Assembly (NCBI GenBank): GCA_016932895.1
Contig: JAFGCA010000427.1
Location: 1-21,166 of the forward strand
Length of the DNA: 21,166 bases
Direction of reading: 5' to 3'
From: Sedimentisphaerales bacterium
GTDB lineage: Bacteria > Planctomycetota > Phycisphaerae > Sedimentisphaerales > SG8-4
Part shown: in pieces, positions 9,037-14,983 of the stretch
How the letters are laid out: each line of letters begins with the position of its first letter
Numbering within the stretch: the stretch's first letter is position 1
Notes under the pieces: generated by a model
Databases searched by the model: none
Told to the model about the DNA's origin: nothing
The model's input: only the letters and a program-made list of their open reading frames with translations
Made by a program: the position numbers and the translations under genes

Positions 9037-9428
9037 AGACGGCAAGCGCCCACTGGCTGGAATCCGCCGTGATGGACCTCGGCAGCATTGGCTAGATCCT
9101 CCAGCGAGAAGACTTGACTCCGATGGCGGCTTTCCATGCACAGCAGTGTGTGGAGAAGTGCTTCGCGGTGCTTGAAGAGTACACGCAGAAGGTGCCCAGA
9201 GAACACTCCACCTTGAAGCTGTATGGATTAGTCCGGGATCTGATTTCGTTAGAGGTCGACAGCGAGATGCTGACGGATTTGGACAACCTCTACATCGAGT
9301 CTCGTCATCCCGGCGAGTTCGGCCTGCTCCCCAACGGAAAGCCCACAGACGAGGACGCGCAGCGGTTCTACCGCTTCGCCCAGACCTTCCACGATCAAAT
9401 CAAACGAATACTGGAGGCGGGTCGCTGA
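9033..9428 (+). pseudogene. HEPN-domain gene interrupted by an in-frame TAG
   Basis: Reading from ATG 9033, which overlaps the MNT stop, gives 20 residues ending DLGSIG, then TAG at 9093-9095, then the same frame continues to TGA 9426-9428. Skipping the stop, the product would be 131 aa and matches the HEPN layout: an N-terminal helix with a DL pair, then AAFHAQQCVEKCFAVL, then SRHPGEFGLL, then a C-terminal helix. That helix contains R, five residues, H (RFAQTFH), which resembles the HEPN RNase motif but sits nearer the end than I expect. A restart at TTG 9114 or ATG 9123 would lose the first helix. A recent nonsense mutation is the simplest reading; TAG serves as a normal stop for two other genes here, so recoding is unlikely. 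Confidence 0.72.
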
Positions 9429-9441
9429 GAAACCTGCCCGC

Positions 9442-9470
9442 TTGACCCGCACGACCGGACAAGCTACAAT
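9442..9470 (+). promoter_or_regulatory. Sigma70-type promoter upstream of the HNH region
   Basis: TTGACC (9442-9447) and TACAAT (9465-9470) are exactly 17 bp apart, each with five of six consensus bases. The next ATG is at 9497 and opens a frame of about 100 codons (beginning MAAAQEKLDLRTSP) that runs past the point near 9655 where base composition turns AT-rich and overlaps the HNH gene start. That reading looks like a truncated remnant. The promoter could now drive the HNH gene about 240 bases downstream. Confidence 0.5.
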
Positions 9471-9710
9471 TGTGGGCGAATCTTGGATCGAATCGCATGG
9501 CGGCAGCGCAAGAGAAACTCGATCTCAGGACCTCGCCCGGTACGCATGGGGCAGTGGTCGGTCCACGCGCGGCGGGAGGGATGGCACGCATATGCGGTCC
9601 GAAGTCGTTAAGTTTTCCGCGCGAGGTGCTGCGGTCAAGTTGCTGTCACCGGCGTAGTGTTATCAGGGCAACAAAGGCAATAGATATGATGTGTCCGGAA
9701 TTTCTAGTGA

Positions 9711-10457
9711 ATGGAAAATGCGATGGATGTTCAACATGTCGTCATCAACATTTCTCGCCGTTCAAAAGCTTCACAGAAGACAATAGAAATACCTTCTGAC
9801 AAAGCACTGGTCAGGGCATCAATTGAGCTTAGAGATCTAGGCAGACAAAAGAGGGTTGCTGCAGGTGCATATGGCTCATGTATTGGTGTTTATCTTCCTC
9901 CGACAGCTTATTCAGTTGGCAGTGTAGACGCATTCACTGGAGAAAGGGGCAATTTCACTTGTCAGGGTGAAATCAGGGAGAGTTGTGCCTTTTGGTGCGA
10001 ATCTGAAGCGCGATTGGCTGATACAAATTACGAAACAACTCCGCCATCGATTCACTACTACTGCAAACAGATCAACGGCTACCAACCATCATTATTTGAT
10101 AGTGCTTCGTCCCAACAACCAGAAGAGCGACAAGAGGGGGCACCAGAACTCGTCAATCACAAGAGATTTGAACGCAACCCGATATTGCGCAAATTGTGCA
10201 TAGATCGTCTTGGTGTACAATGCAAGATCTGTGGAACAAGGCTTTCTGATCTATACGGTGCGACAGGAGAAGATTTGATTCACGTTCATCACTTGGTTCC
10301 CTTGTCATCCATTGCAGGCGCACATTCGGTCAATGCTGTTAGGGATCTTATTCCTGTTTGTCCTAACTGTCACGCGGTGATGCACCGAAGAAACCCACCT
10401 TATACCCCCGAGGAGGTGAAGGTAATGATACGGAATTCAAAAGGTAATCGGAGTTAG
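9711..10457 (+). CDS. HNH endonuclease-domain protein, AT-rich and probably acquired
   Basis: The protein is 248 aa from ATG 9711; ATG 9723 is an alternative start. The C-terminal third is an HNH nuclease with zinc ligands: CKIC (C171, C174), IHVHHLVPL (H191, H193, H194), N208, then VCPNCHAVMH (C217, C220, H221, H225). The N-terminal 130 residues, including AAGAYGSCIGVYLPPTAYS and several cysteines, I do not recognise; they may recognise DNA or bind a partner. HNH proteins of this shape occur in restriction systems, mobile elements and defence islands. The gene and its near flank (about 9655-10460) are visibly richer in A/T, with many AAA, ATT and TCA codons unlike neighbouring genes, which supports transfer. 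No methylase or recombinase is adjacent. The TAG stop is at 10455-10457. Confidence 0.85.
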   Translation: MENAMDVQHVVINISRRSKASQKTIEIPSDKALVRASIELRDLGRQKRVAAGAYGSCIGVYLPPTAYSVGSVDAFTGERGNFTCQGEIRESCAFWCESEARLADTNYETTPPSIHYYCKQINGYQPSLFDSASSQQPEERQEGAPELVNHKRFERNPILRKLCIDRLGVQCKICGTRLSDLYGATGEDLIHVHHLVPLSSIAGAHSVNAVRDLIPVCPNCHAVMHRRNPPYTPEEVKVMIRNSKGNRS

Positions 10458-10466
10458 TCCCAACAA

Positions 10467-10486
10467 GAATTGAAAAAGGTCAATTC
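10467..10486. repeat. Short inverted repeat after the HNH gene
   Basis: GAATTG (10467-10472) and CAATTC (10481-10486) are perfect 6 bp arms around an 8-base A-rich loop, 10 bases after the HNH stop. It could be a weak terminator between the convergent HNH and flavoprotein genes, but there is no T-run. The rest of the gap to 10676 holds nothing I can assign. Confidence 0.3.
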
Positions 10487-10676
10487 AAGGAGCCTCGTGT
10501 CGCGCTCCCCTCTGATTCACCGCGTTACCACAGCTTTCTACGCTCGCATCAATCTGCTGAAGGCCAGGAGCAAACTCGTGGACAATCGGCTAAACGGACG
10601 CGCTGCATCGCGATCCACACCCGTCGGCTTTGTTTTCCCCTATGCCATTGGTCCAAGTTCACCTTGCGAAGTCATG

Positions 10677-11252
10677 TCAGGAATTGATTTTTTTGAGGAG
10701 CCAGGCGATGTTTTGGCCGAGGGTTTGCATGGTTTGGAGGCCTTCTTCGTCTTGCTCGACTTCGCCTTTGTTGCGGCCGATGCCCATGTTCCAGTAGATC
10801 GAGCCGGGGACGATCATCTGGCCGATGAGGAAGAAGTGGTTGATGGAATCGAAGGTATGGACCGATCCGGCCCGGCGGACCGCCACGACGGCGGCGCCGA
10901 CCTTGCGTTTGAACATGTCACCGTTGGCGCGGGCGACGTAGCCGGCGCGGTCGATCAGGGCCTTCATCTCGGACGTCAGGTCGGCGAAGTAGGTGGGTGA
11001 GCCTAAGATGATACCGTCGGCGGCGCGCATCTTCTCGATGCAGTCGTTGGCAACGTCGTTTTCGATGACGCAGCGCTGATTCTTGTTCTTGTAACACTGG
11101 CCGCACGCGGTGCAGCCCCGAATCGTCTGGCCCGCCAATTGCACCAGCTCGGTCTCGATGCCTTCGGCCTCCAGCGCGGCGAAGACCTGGCGGATGAGGA
11201 TCGCGGTGTTGCCGTCCTTGCGGGCGCTGCCGTTGAACGCGATGACTTTCAT
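10677..11252 (-). CDS. Iron-sulfur flavoprotein / NAD(P)H-dependent FMN reductase family
   Basis: The protein is 191 aa from ATG 11250-11252, preceded on its strand by AAGGGGAA about 8 bases upstream. The flavodoxin-like fold is indicated by [14 protein letters not shown] (residues 3-16, FMN phosphate loop) and [20 protein letters not shown] (82-101). The compact cysteine motif CTACGQC plus a later Cys (C47, C50, C53, C61; spacing 2, 2, 7) matches iron-sulfur flavoproteins, which bind FMN and a 4Fe-4S cluster and pass electrons between ferredoxin-type donors and acceptors such as O2 or peroxide in anaerobes. The enzyme is cytoplasmic. It lies convergent to the HNH gene and is not clearly in an operon. 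The physiological acceptor cannot be inferred. Confidence 0.88.
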   Translation of the reverse strand: MKVIAFNGSARKDGNTAILIRQVFAALEAEGIETELVQLAGQTIRGCTACGQCYKNKNQRCVIENDVANDCIEKMRAADGIILGSPTYFADLTSEMKALIDRAGYVARANGDMFKRKVGAAVVAVRRAGSVHTFDSINHFFLIGQMIVPGSIYWNMGIGRNKGEVEQDEEGLQTMQTLGQNIAWLLKKINS

Positions 11253-11542
11253 GAGACATTCCCCTTTCGTTGGATCGATCGACCCTGACTCACGTCAAAA
11301 AGAGAATGCTAACGAATAGCGGCGGGTCCTGCAAGTGTAGGATGGTCTTTGGCCCATGCGGGTTCTGCCCCGATGCGATTGGCAGCTACGTTTCTCAATC
11401 CATGCGGGACGACGCGGGTGCACGAACGCGTGGGGCAATCGCGGCGCGCCGGGACTATGGCTTTGGATGACCCCATCGCCAAGGCCGGCGGCCTTGACGC
11501 TGCCACCCGCCGCTTCACGCTTCACGAGATCCGCTTCGCGTC
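11253..11542. other. Spacer with short repeats, no gene seen
   Basis: No convincing reading frame is present. A GATCGATCGATC-like stretch lies at about 11274-11283 near the flavoprotein start. CCATGCGGG occurs twice (11354-11362 and 11400-11408). A 29-base element beginning CGCTTCACGCTTCACGA at 11511 recurs with four mismatches at 12255. The region looks like a patchwork of dispersed intergenic repeats. Confidence 0.35.
11511..11539. repeat. Dispersed 29-base repeat, copy A
   Basis: This copy starts CGCTTCACGCTTCACGAGAT and matches 25 of 29 bases with copy B at 12255-12283. Both copies lie outside the confident genes; copy A ends just before the stop codon of the small minus-strand gene at 11543. 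Confidence 0.45.
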
Positions 11543-11848
11543 TCAATTGCACATCTGCTCCCACTTCGCAATCTTGCGGTCTTCACGGTGATGTTTGTTG
11601 CGGAGAAACAGCGCGTTTCGTTGCCGCCAAAGCCGGCGGGCGGCCCGGTCCAGGCTGTATTGCTCGACTCTTCTGCGCAGGTCCGACCAGCGGGCGTGGC
11701 AGCAGCGGCACGTATCATGCTGCTTGTCGTACCACCAGAGCTGGAATCCTCCAAACGACTGACAGCTATCATCTCTCACGCCCAAAACGCAATCTGAATA
11801 AAGAAGCTGCTTGATATCCCATTTGTCATTCACGGTGACCCGTTTCAT
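11543..11848 (-). CDS. Small Cys- and Arg-rich hypothetical protein
   Basis: I do not recognise this 101 aa protein. Support for it being real is the excellent ribosome site: GGAGG ends 8 bases before ATG 11846-11848 on the minus strand. An in-frame ATG five codons earlier overlaps that site and is less likely. The protein begins MKRVTVNDKWDIKQLLYSDC, has a Trp-containing middle (GFQLWWYDKQ), a Cys cluster DTCRCCHARW, and a basic C-terminal half rich in Arg, Lys and His (about residues 53-93). Five of its cysteines lie in the first half and could bind a metal; the basic tail suggests nucleic acid binding. This is weak inference. It could also be a chance frame in a repeat-rich spacer. Confidence 0.45.
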   Translation of the reverse strand: MKRVTVNDKWDIKQLLYSDCVLGVRDDSCQSFGGFQLWWYDKQHDTCRCCHARWSDLRRRVEQYSLDRAARRLWRQRNALFLRNKHHREDRKIAKWEQMCN

Positions 11849-12107
11849 TTTTGGATCCTCCATGAGAATATCGGTTCGTATCTGTCTTCATTCTAAGTAA
11901 GGCGCCTGAGCCGCAGAGAGTAACGCCGGAACATCCGGCTTTTGCCAGGCCATCCGCCCTGGCCTCTCTGTATGAGTAATGACGTGTCAACGGGAAATGT
12001 TTCACATGGCCGCTTCAAAAAATTGTCAGGCGTGAAACGTGGAGCGTCATTTCTGAAGCGAGAACAGGCCAAAGTAAAGATCAAAGAGCAAAGATCAAAA
12101 TTGCGGA

Positions 12108-12125
12108 ATCCCGGCGTGCCGGGAT
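12108..12125. repeat. Perfect 8 bp hairpin
   Basis: ATCCCGGC (12108-12115) and GCCGGGAT (12118-12125) are exact reverse complements around two bases. A C-rich stretch and five T's follow at about 12131-12139. It could be a plus-strand terminator for a lost gene or a REP-like element. Confidence 0.4.
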
Positions 12126-12231
12126 GGCTTCCCCATTTTTGCTGTTTGCCTCTTTTGTTTTTCCCAGGGGGCAGGGTGGGTTCTCAACCTACGCGCACCG
12201 ACCCGGATCCACACACACTGAGAAAAATCGC

Positions 12232-12260
12232 GAAGCGTATCTCGCGAGGCCCTACGCTTC
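12232..12260. repeat. Inverted repeat with 13-base loop
   Basis: GAAGCGTA (12232-12239) and TACGCTTC (12253-12260) are perfect 8 bp arms. The loop contains the self-complementary CTCGCGAG. The right arm runs into the 29-base dispersed repeat. Confidence 0.4.
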
Positions 12261-12283
12261 ACGCTTTACGAAATTCGCTTCAC
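12255..12283. repeat. Dispersed 29-base repeat, copy B
   Basis: This copy starts CGCTTCACGCTTTACGAAAT and matches copy A (11511-11539) at 25 of 29 bases in the same orientation. Confidence 0.45.
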
Positions 12284-12309
12284 GCACAGCATTTCTCGGC
12301 AATAAACCC

Positions 12310-12368
12310 GGTCGGCGCGCGACCATCTAAGTGTGGCCGATAAGCGGCCGAGAGCAACTAAGTGTTGG
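12310..12368 (+). promoter_or_regulatory. Two hairpins bracketed by direct repeats before the coiled-coil gene
   Basis: GGTCG (12310-12314) pairs with CGACC (12320-12324), and GGCCG (12335-12339) pairs with CGGCC (12345-12349). A direct repeat, CTAAGTGTGG at 12327 and CTAAGTGTTGG at 12358, flanks the second hairpin. The pair of spaced repeats about 30-60 bases before the start codon could be an operator or a structured leader. No matching regulator is known. Confidence 0.33.
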
Positions 12369-12395
12369 TTTTAACGGGATTTAAGGAGTTTTGTC

Positions 12396-13241
12396 ATGAT
12401 TACCAAATGGCTGAAAATCGGCGTGATCGGGGCGACGGGTTTTTGCCTGTTGGGCGGACTTTTTTTCGGGAAGGACCTCGCCAGCTACGTGCGCAGCTCC
12501 GCGCGGGGCATGCGGACGGTCGTCAAGGATTCGGTTCCGATCGAGTTTGAGCTGCGTCGCGCCCGCGACCTGCTGGAAGACATCATCCCCGAGATGCGGG
12601 CCAACATCCAGCTCATCGCCCAGGAAGAGGTGGAAGTAGCTGCGTTGAAAGCGGAAATCGCCCGGAGCGAGAAGTCGCTTGAGGAAGAGCGCGAAAGAGT
12701 GCAGAAGCTGCGCAGCTCGCTCGCAAGCCACCAGGCGTCCTACCGCTTCGGTGGCAGGGAATATTCCCACGCGGACGTGAAGGCCGATCTGGCCGGACGC
12801 TTCGAGCGACTCACAGAGGGCGAGCTGGTCCTGGCCAGTAAGACGCGCCTGCTCACTTCCCGCGAGAATTCCCTGAACGCCGCGATGCAATTGCTGGAGA
12901 AGACGCGGGGCGAGAAACGCATCCTGGAGCACAAGATCGAGGCTTTGGCCAGCCAGCATCGTCTCGTCAAGGCGGCGGCGGTCGGCTCGAAGATTCATGT
13001 GGACAACAGCAAGCTGGCTCAGACCGAGAAGCTCATCGCCCAGATCCAGAAGCGCCTCAACGTTGCCGAGCGTGTTCTGGCCCACGAGAGCCGATTCGTG
13101 GAGTCGATTCCGGTAGACACCATCGTCGAAGAAGACCTCGTCGCCCAGGTGGATGAGTACTTCGAGGCGCGCAACCGCCCGGAGTGTGGTGAGGATGCCG
13201 TGCCCGTGGCCATCGCCAAAGGCCAAGAGGCGACCCGGTAG
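12396..13241 (+). CDS. Membrane-anchored coiled-coil protein, planctomycete-type hypothetical
   Basis: The product is 281 aa from ATG 12396, with a strong AAGGAG site 8-10 bases upstream. One hydrophobic helix (about residues 5-25, WLKIGVIGATGFCLLGGLFFG) anchors the N-terminus. The rest is helical, with long Glu/Lys/Arg heptad-like stretches at about 50-117 and 135-235, broken by a Tyr/Gly segment (SYRFGGREYSHADVKADL). The motif VKDSVPIEFELRRARDLLEDI and the ADLAGRFERL stretch resemble hypothetical proteins I recall in many planctomycetes, so it appears lineage-conserved; that recollection is not a database result. Function is unknown. A spacer or scaffold role in the envelope is possible. 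It leads a run of same-strand signalling genes, but a promoter inside the 97 bp gap after it suggests it may be transcribed apart. Confidence 0.85.
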   Translation: MITKWLKIGVIGATGFCLLGGLFFGKDLASYVRSSARGMRTVVKDSVPIEFELRRARDLLEDIIPEMRANIQLIAQEEVEVAALKAEIARSEKSLEEERERVQKLRSSLASHQASYRFGGREYSHADVKADLAGRFERLTEGELVLASKTRLLTSRENSLNAAMQLLEKTRGEKRILEHKIEALASQHRLVKAAAVGSKIHVDNSKLAQTEKLIAQIQKRLNVAERVLAHESRFVESIPVDTIVEEDLVAQVDEYFEARNRPECGEDAVPVAIAKGQEATR

Positions 13242-13258
13242 AGGCCTTGCCGCTCGTG

Positions 13259-13287
13259 TTGCCAGAAGCGTCGTCGAATGGTAGAAT
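13259..13287 (+). promoter_or_regulatory. Sigma70-type promoter for the FHA-like/kinase operon
   Basis: TTGCCA (13259-13264) and TAGAAT (13282-13287) are 17 bp apart; each matches the consensus at five of six positions. It lies 51 bases before the GTG start at 13339 and after the stop of the coiled-coil gene, so it could start the operon that includes the kinase. Confidence 0.5.
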
Positions 13288-13338
13288 TGCCAGTGGCCAA
13301 CTTCATCCGTAATCCCAGGGCAATGTAGGAGTCGGGCC

Positions 13339-14946
13339 GTGTTGATCCTGCGAATCAGACAAGCTGAGTGTGCGTTGGCCGACGGCCGGCTTGACGAGGC
13401 GTTTGAAATCACGCAATCCGAAGATCTCCGGCGTCACCGTCACGGCCAGAGGCTGATCGGCCGGCTCACTCGGGCGCTCATTGGGCGCGGGCAGGAGAAT
13501 CTGACGGCCGGCCAGTTCCAGACGGCGCTGACCGACTGCAACAAGGCTGAGAAACTGGCCGGCAATACATCCGAGATTGCCAAGCTTCGGGCGGCGGTTT
13601 GCAGCGAGATCCTCAAGAACCAGCAGGGTCACGAACAAGAGGCGCTTCGCGTCGCACGGGCCCGGCAGCAGGTCGACGACGGCTGGCTCAGCGTCGGCGA
13701 GCGCATTCTCGACGAGGCTCCCAGCGGTCACGAGCAAGCCCGGCGGCTGCGGCAGGAGCTGGCCGCGGCACGGCTCCAGACCGAAGACGCCGTGGCCAAG
13801 GCCCAGCAGGCCTTGAAGCAGGGTGACATCGAGCAGGCCATCGACCTGGCACGCAGCGCCCAACTGGCTCGAAACAAGAACGGGCAAGTAGCGGAACTGC
13901 GGCGTCAGATCGGCCGGCGCGTTGTCGAGCAGGTTCGCACGCACATCGAGCAGGGACGCATCGACCGCGCGCAGTCGCTCATGCAGCGGCTCGCGCCGCT
14001 CGGGGAAGACGGATCGGAGATTGCGGAACTGAGGCGGGCGCTGATACAATGCCATCAGGCCGCCGAGTTCATCGCCGCCGGCAAGCCGGCGGCCGCGTTG
14101 CCGCTGCTTCGCAAGGCCAAGACGATCTGTCCGGCGGCGCGGTGGCTGGAGACCTCGCTGGCCGAAGTGAAGCAGGCTGCCGAGGCGCTCGAAGAGCTGG
14201 ACGCCGGGCCGCTGGGGCTGAGCATTGCCGATGCGGCGGCCGGTCAGGAACCCTGGAATGCGGTGCCGAACGACGATGCTGTGGCTCTGGAGCCCGACAG
14301 GCGGCAGAGCCCGGCGATGCTGGAACGACGGATGGCCGATGCCGGTGACAACTCATCTGTGCCTGAGAAGCTCGTCATGCAGGTGGACGGGGTCGGCAGC
14401 TTTCTCGTTTTTCGCAAGGTCCGCATCACCATAGGACCGATCAGCTCATCCGCGCGCCCGGACCTGGGCCTGATCGCCGATCCAAATCTGCCGGTCGTTA
14501 CGATCGAGCGGATGGACGGCGACTATTTCTTTCGGTCGCAGACGCCCGTGGAGGTCGGCGGGACACCGGTTACGGAGAAGCTGCTGAGCGACGGGGATTG
14601 TATCGCCCTGTCGCGACGTTGTCGCATCCGGTTTCATCTACCCAACCCGGCCAGCACGACTGCTACGCTCACGGTTTCCGGGATGCGGCTGAGCCGGCCG
14701 GACATTCGCCAGATGGTCCTGATGGATCGCGATATCCTGATCGGGCCGTATACCAACAATCACATTCGTACGGACCAACTGAGCGAGGTTGTCGCACTGT
14801 TCGCACAAAACGGTCGCCTGTTGTGCAGGGCCCGGCAGGGCGTTGCTGTGGACGGGCGCCCTTTCGATCCGAGCGTGGGTCTCGTCACCAACAAGCGTAT
14901 TGCCATTGGCAAGCTTTCGATGGTCGTGACAAGGCTCGAGGCATAA
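13339..14946 (+). CDS. TPR-like protein with two degenerate C-terminal FHA-like domains
   Basis: The product is 535 aa from GTG 13339, with TAGGAG about 8 bases upstream. Residues 1-290 form about five helix-pair repeats of TPR type, each with a pattern such as ALKQGDIEQAIDLARSAQL or HIEQGRIDRAQSLMQRLA. After a linker (about 290-345) come two beta-rich units. The first (about 348-440) has VRITIGP, YFFRSQTPVEVGG and LLSDGDCIALS; the second (about 450-535) has RDILIGPYTNN, LFAQNGRLLCRA, VAVDGRPF and RIAIG. Both follow the order of FHA domains (IG near the start, then a VNG-like turn and a late LxxGDxI strand) but lack the Arg and Ser-His that bind phosphothreonine. The gene ends 37 bp before the kinase gene, suggesting a scaffold or regulator for that kinase. 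The FHA assignment is by pattern, not search. Confidence 0.78.
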   Translation: MLILRIRQAECALADGRLDEAFEITQSEDLRRHRHGQRLIGRLTRALIGRGQENLTAGQFQTALTDCNKAEKLAGNTSEIAKLRAAVCSEILKNQQGHEQEALRVARARQQVDDGWLSVGERILDEAPSGHEQARRLRQELAAARLQTEDAVAKAQQALKQGDIEQAIDLARSAQLARNKNGQVAELRRQIGRRVVEQVRTHIEQGRIDRAQSLMQRLAPLGEDGSEIAELRRALIQCHQAAEFIAAGKPAAALPLLRKAKTICPAARWLETSLAEVKQAAEALEELDAGPLGLSIADAAAGQEPWNAVPNDDAVALEPDRRQSPAMLERRMADAGDNSSVPEKLVMQVDGVGSFLVFRKVRITIGPISSSARPDLGLIADPNLPVVTIERMDGDYFFRSQTPVEVGGTPVTEKLLSDGDCIALSRRCRIRFHLPNPASTTATLTVSGMRLSRPDIRQMVLMDRDILIGPYTNNHIRTDQLSEVVALFAQNGRLLCRARQGVAVDGRPFDPSVGLVTNKRIAIGKLSMVVTRLEA

Positions 14947-14983
14947 ACCGACAAACGAAGTGATCTAATCCGGCAGAAGACCT

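Larger units (their letters stand above)
11849..12395. other. 547 bp repeat-rich spacer upstream of the signalling locus
   Basis: No credible gene is seen; a plus-strand frame at 11942-12343 has no family-like sequence and runs through the repeats. The spacer holds a near-perfect hairpin at 12108-12125, an inverted repeat at 12232-12260, the second copy of a 29-base repeat at 12255, and two hairpins with flanking direct repeats at 12310-12368. The AT-rich purine stretch at about 12070-12100 contains AAAGATCAAAGAGC-like repeated words. Confidence 0.4.

Noticed and set aside
9093..9095. TAG readthrough or pyrrolysine in the HEPN gene
   Set aside because: No tRNA or insertion signal is visible, and TAG is the ordinary stop of the HNH and coiled-coil genes in the same window.
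11511..12283. CRISPR array
   Set aside because: Only two imperfect copies, about 740 bases apart, with no regular spacers and no cas genes.
11942..12343. A 133-codon plus-strand frame in the spacer
   Set aside because: It runs through hairpins and the dispersed repeat, has no clear ribosome site, and its sequence resembles no protein.
13303..14055. A 250-codon minus-strand frame
   Set aside because: Shadow of the TPR-like repeats on the plus strand, which have a ribosome site and promoter.
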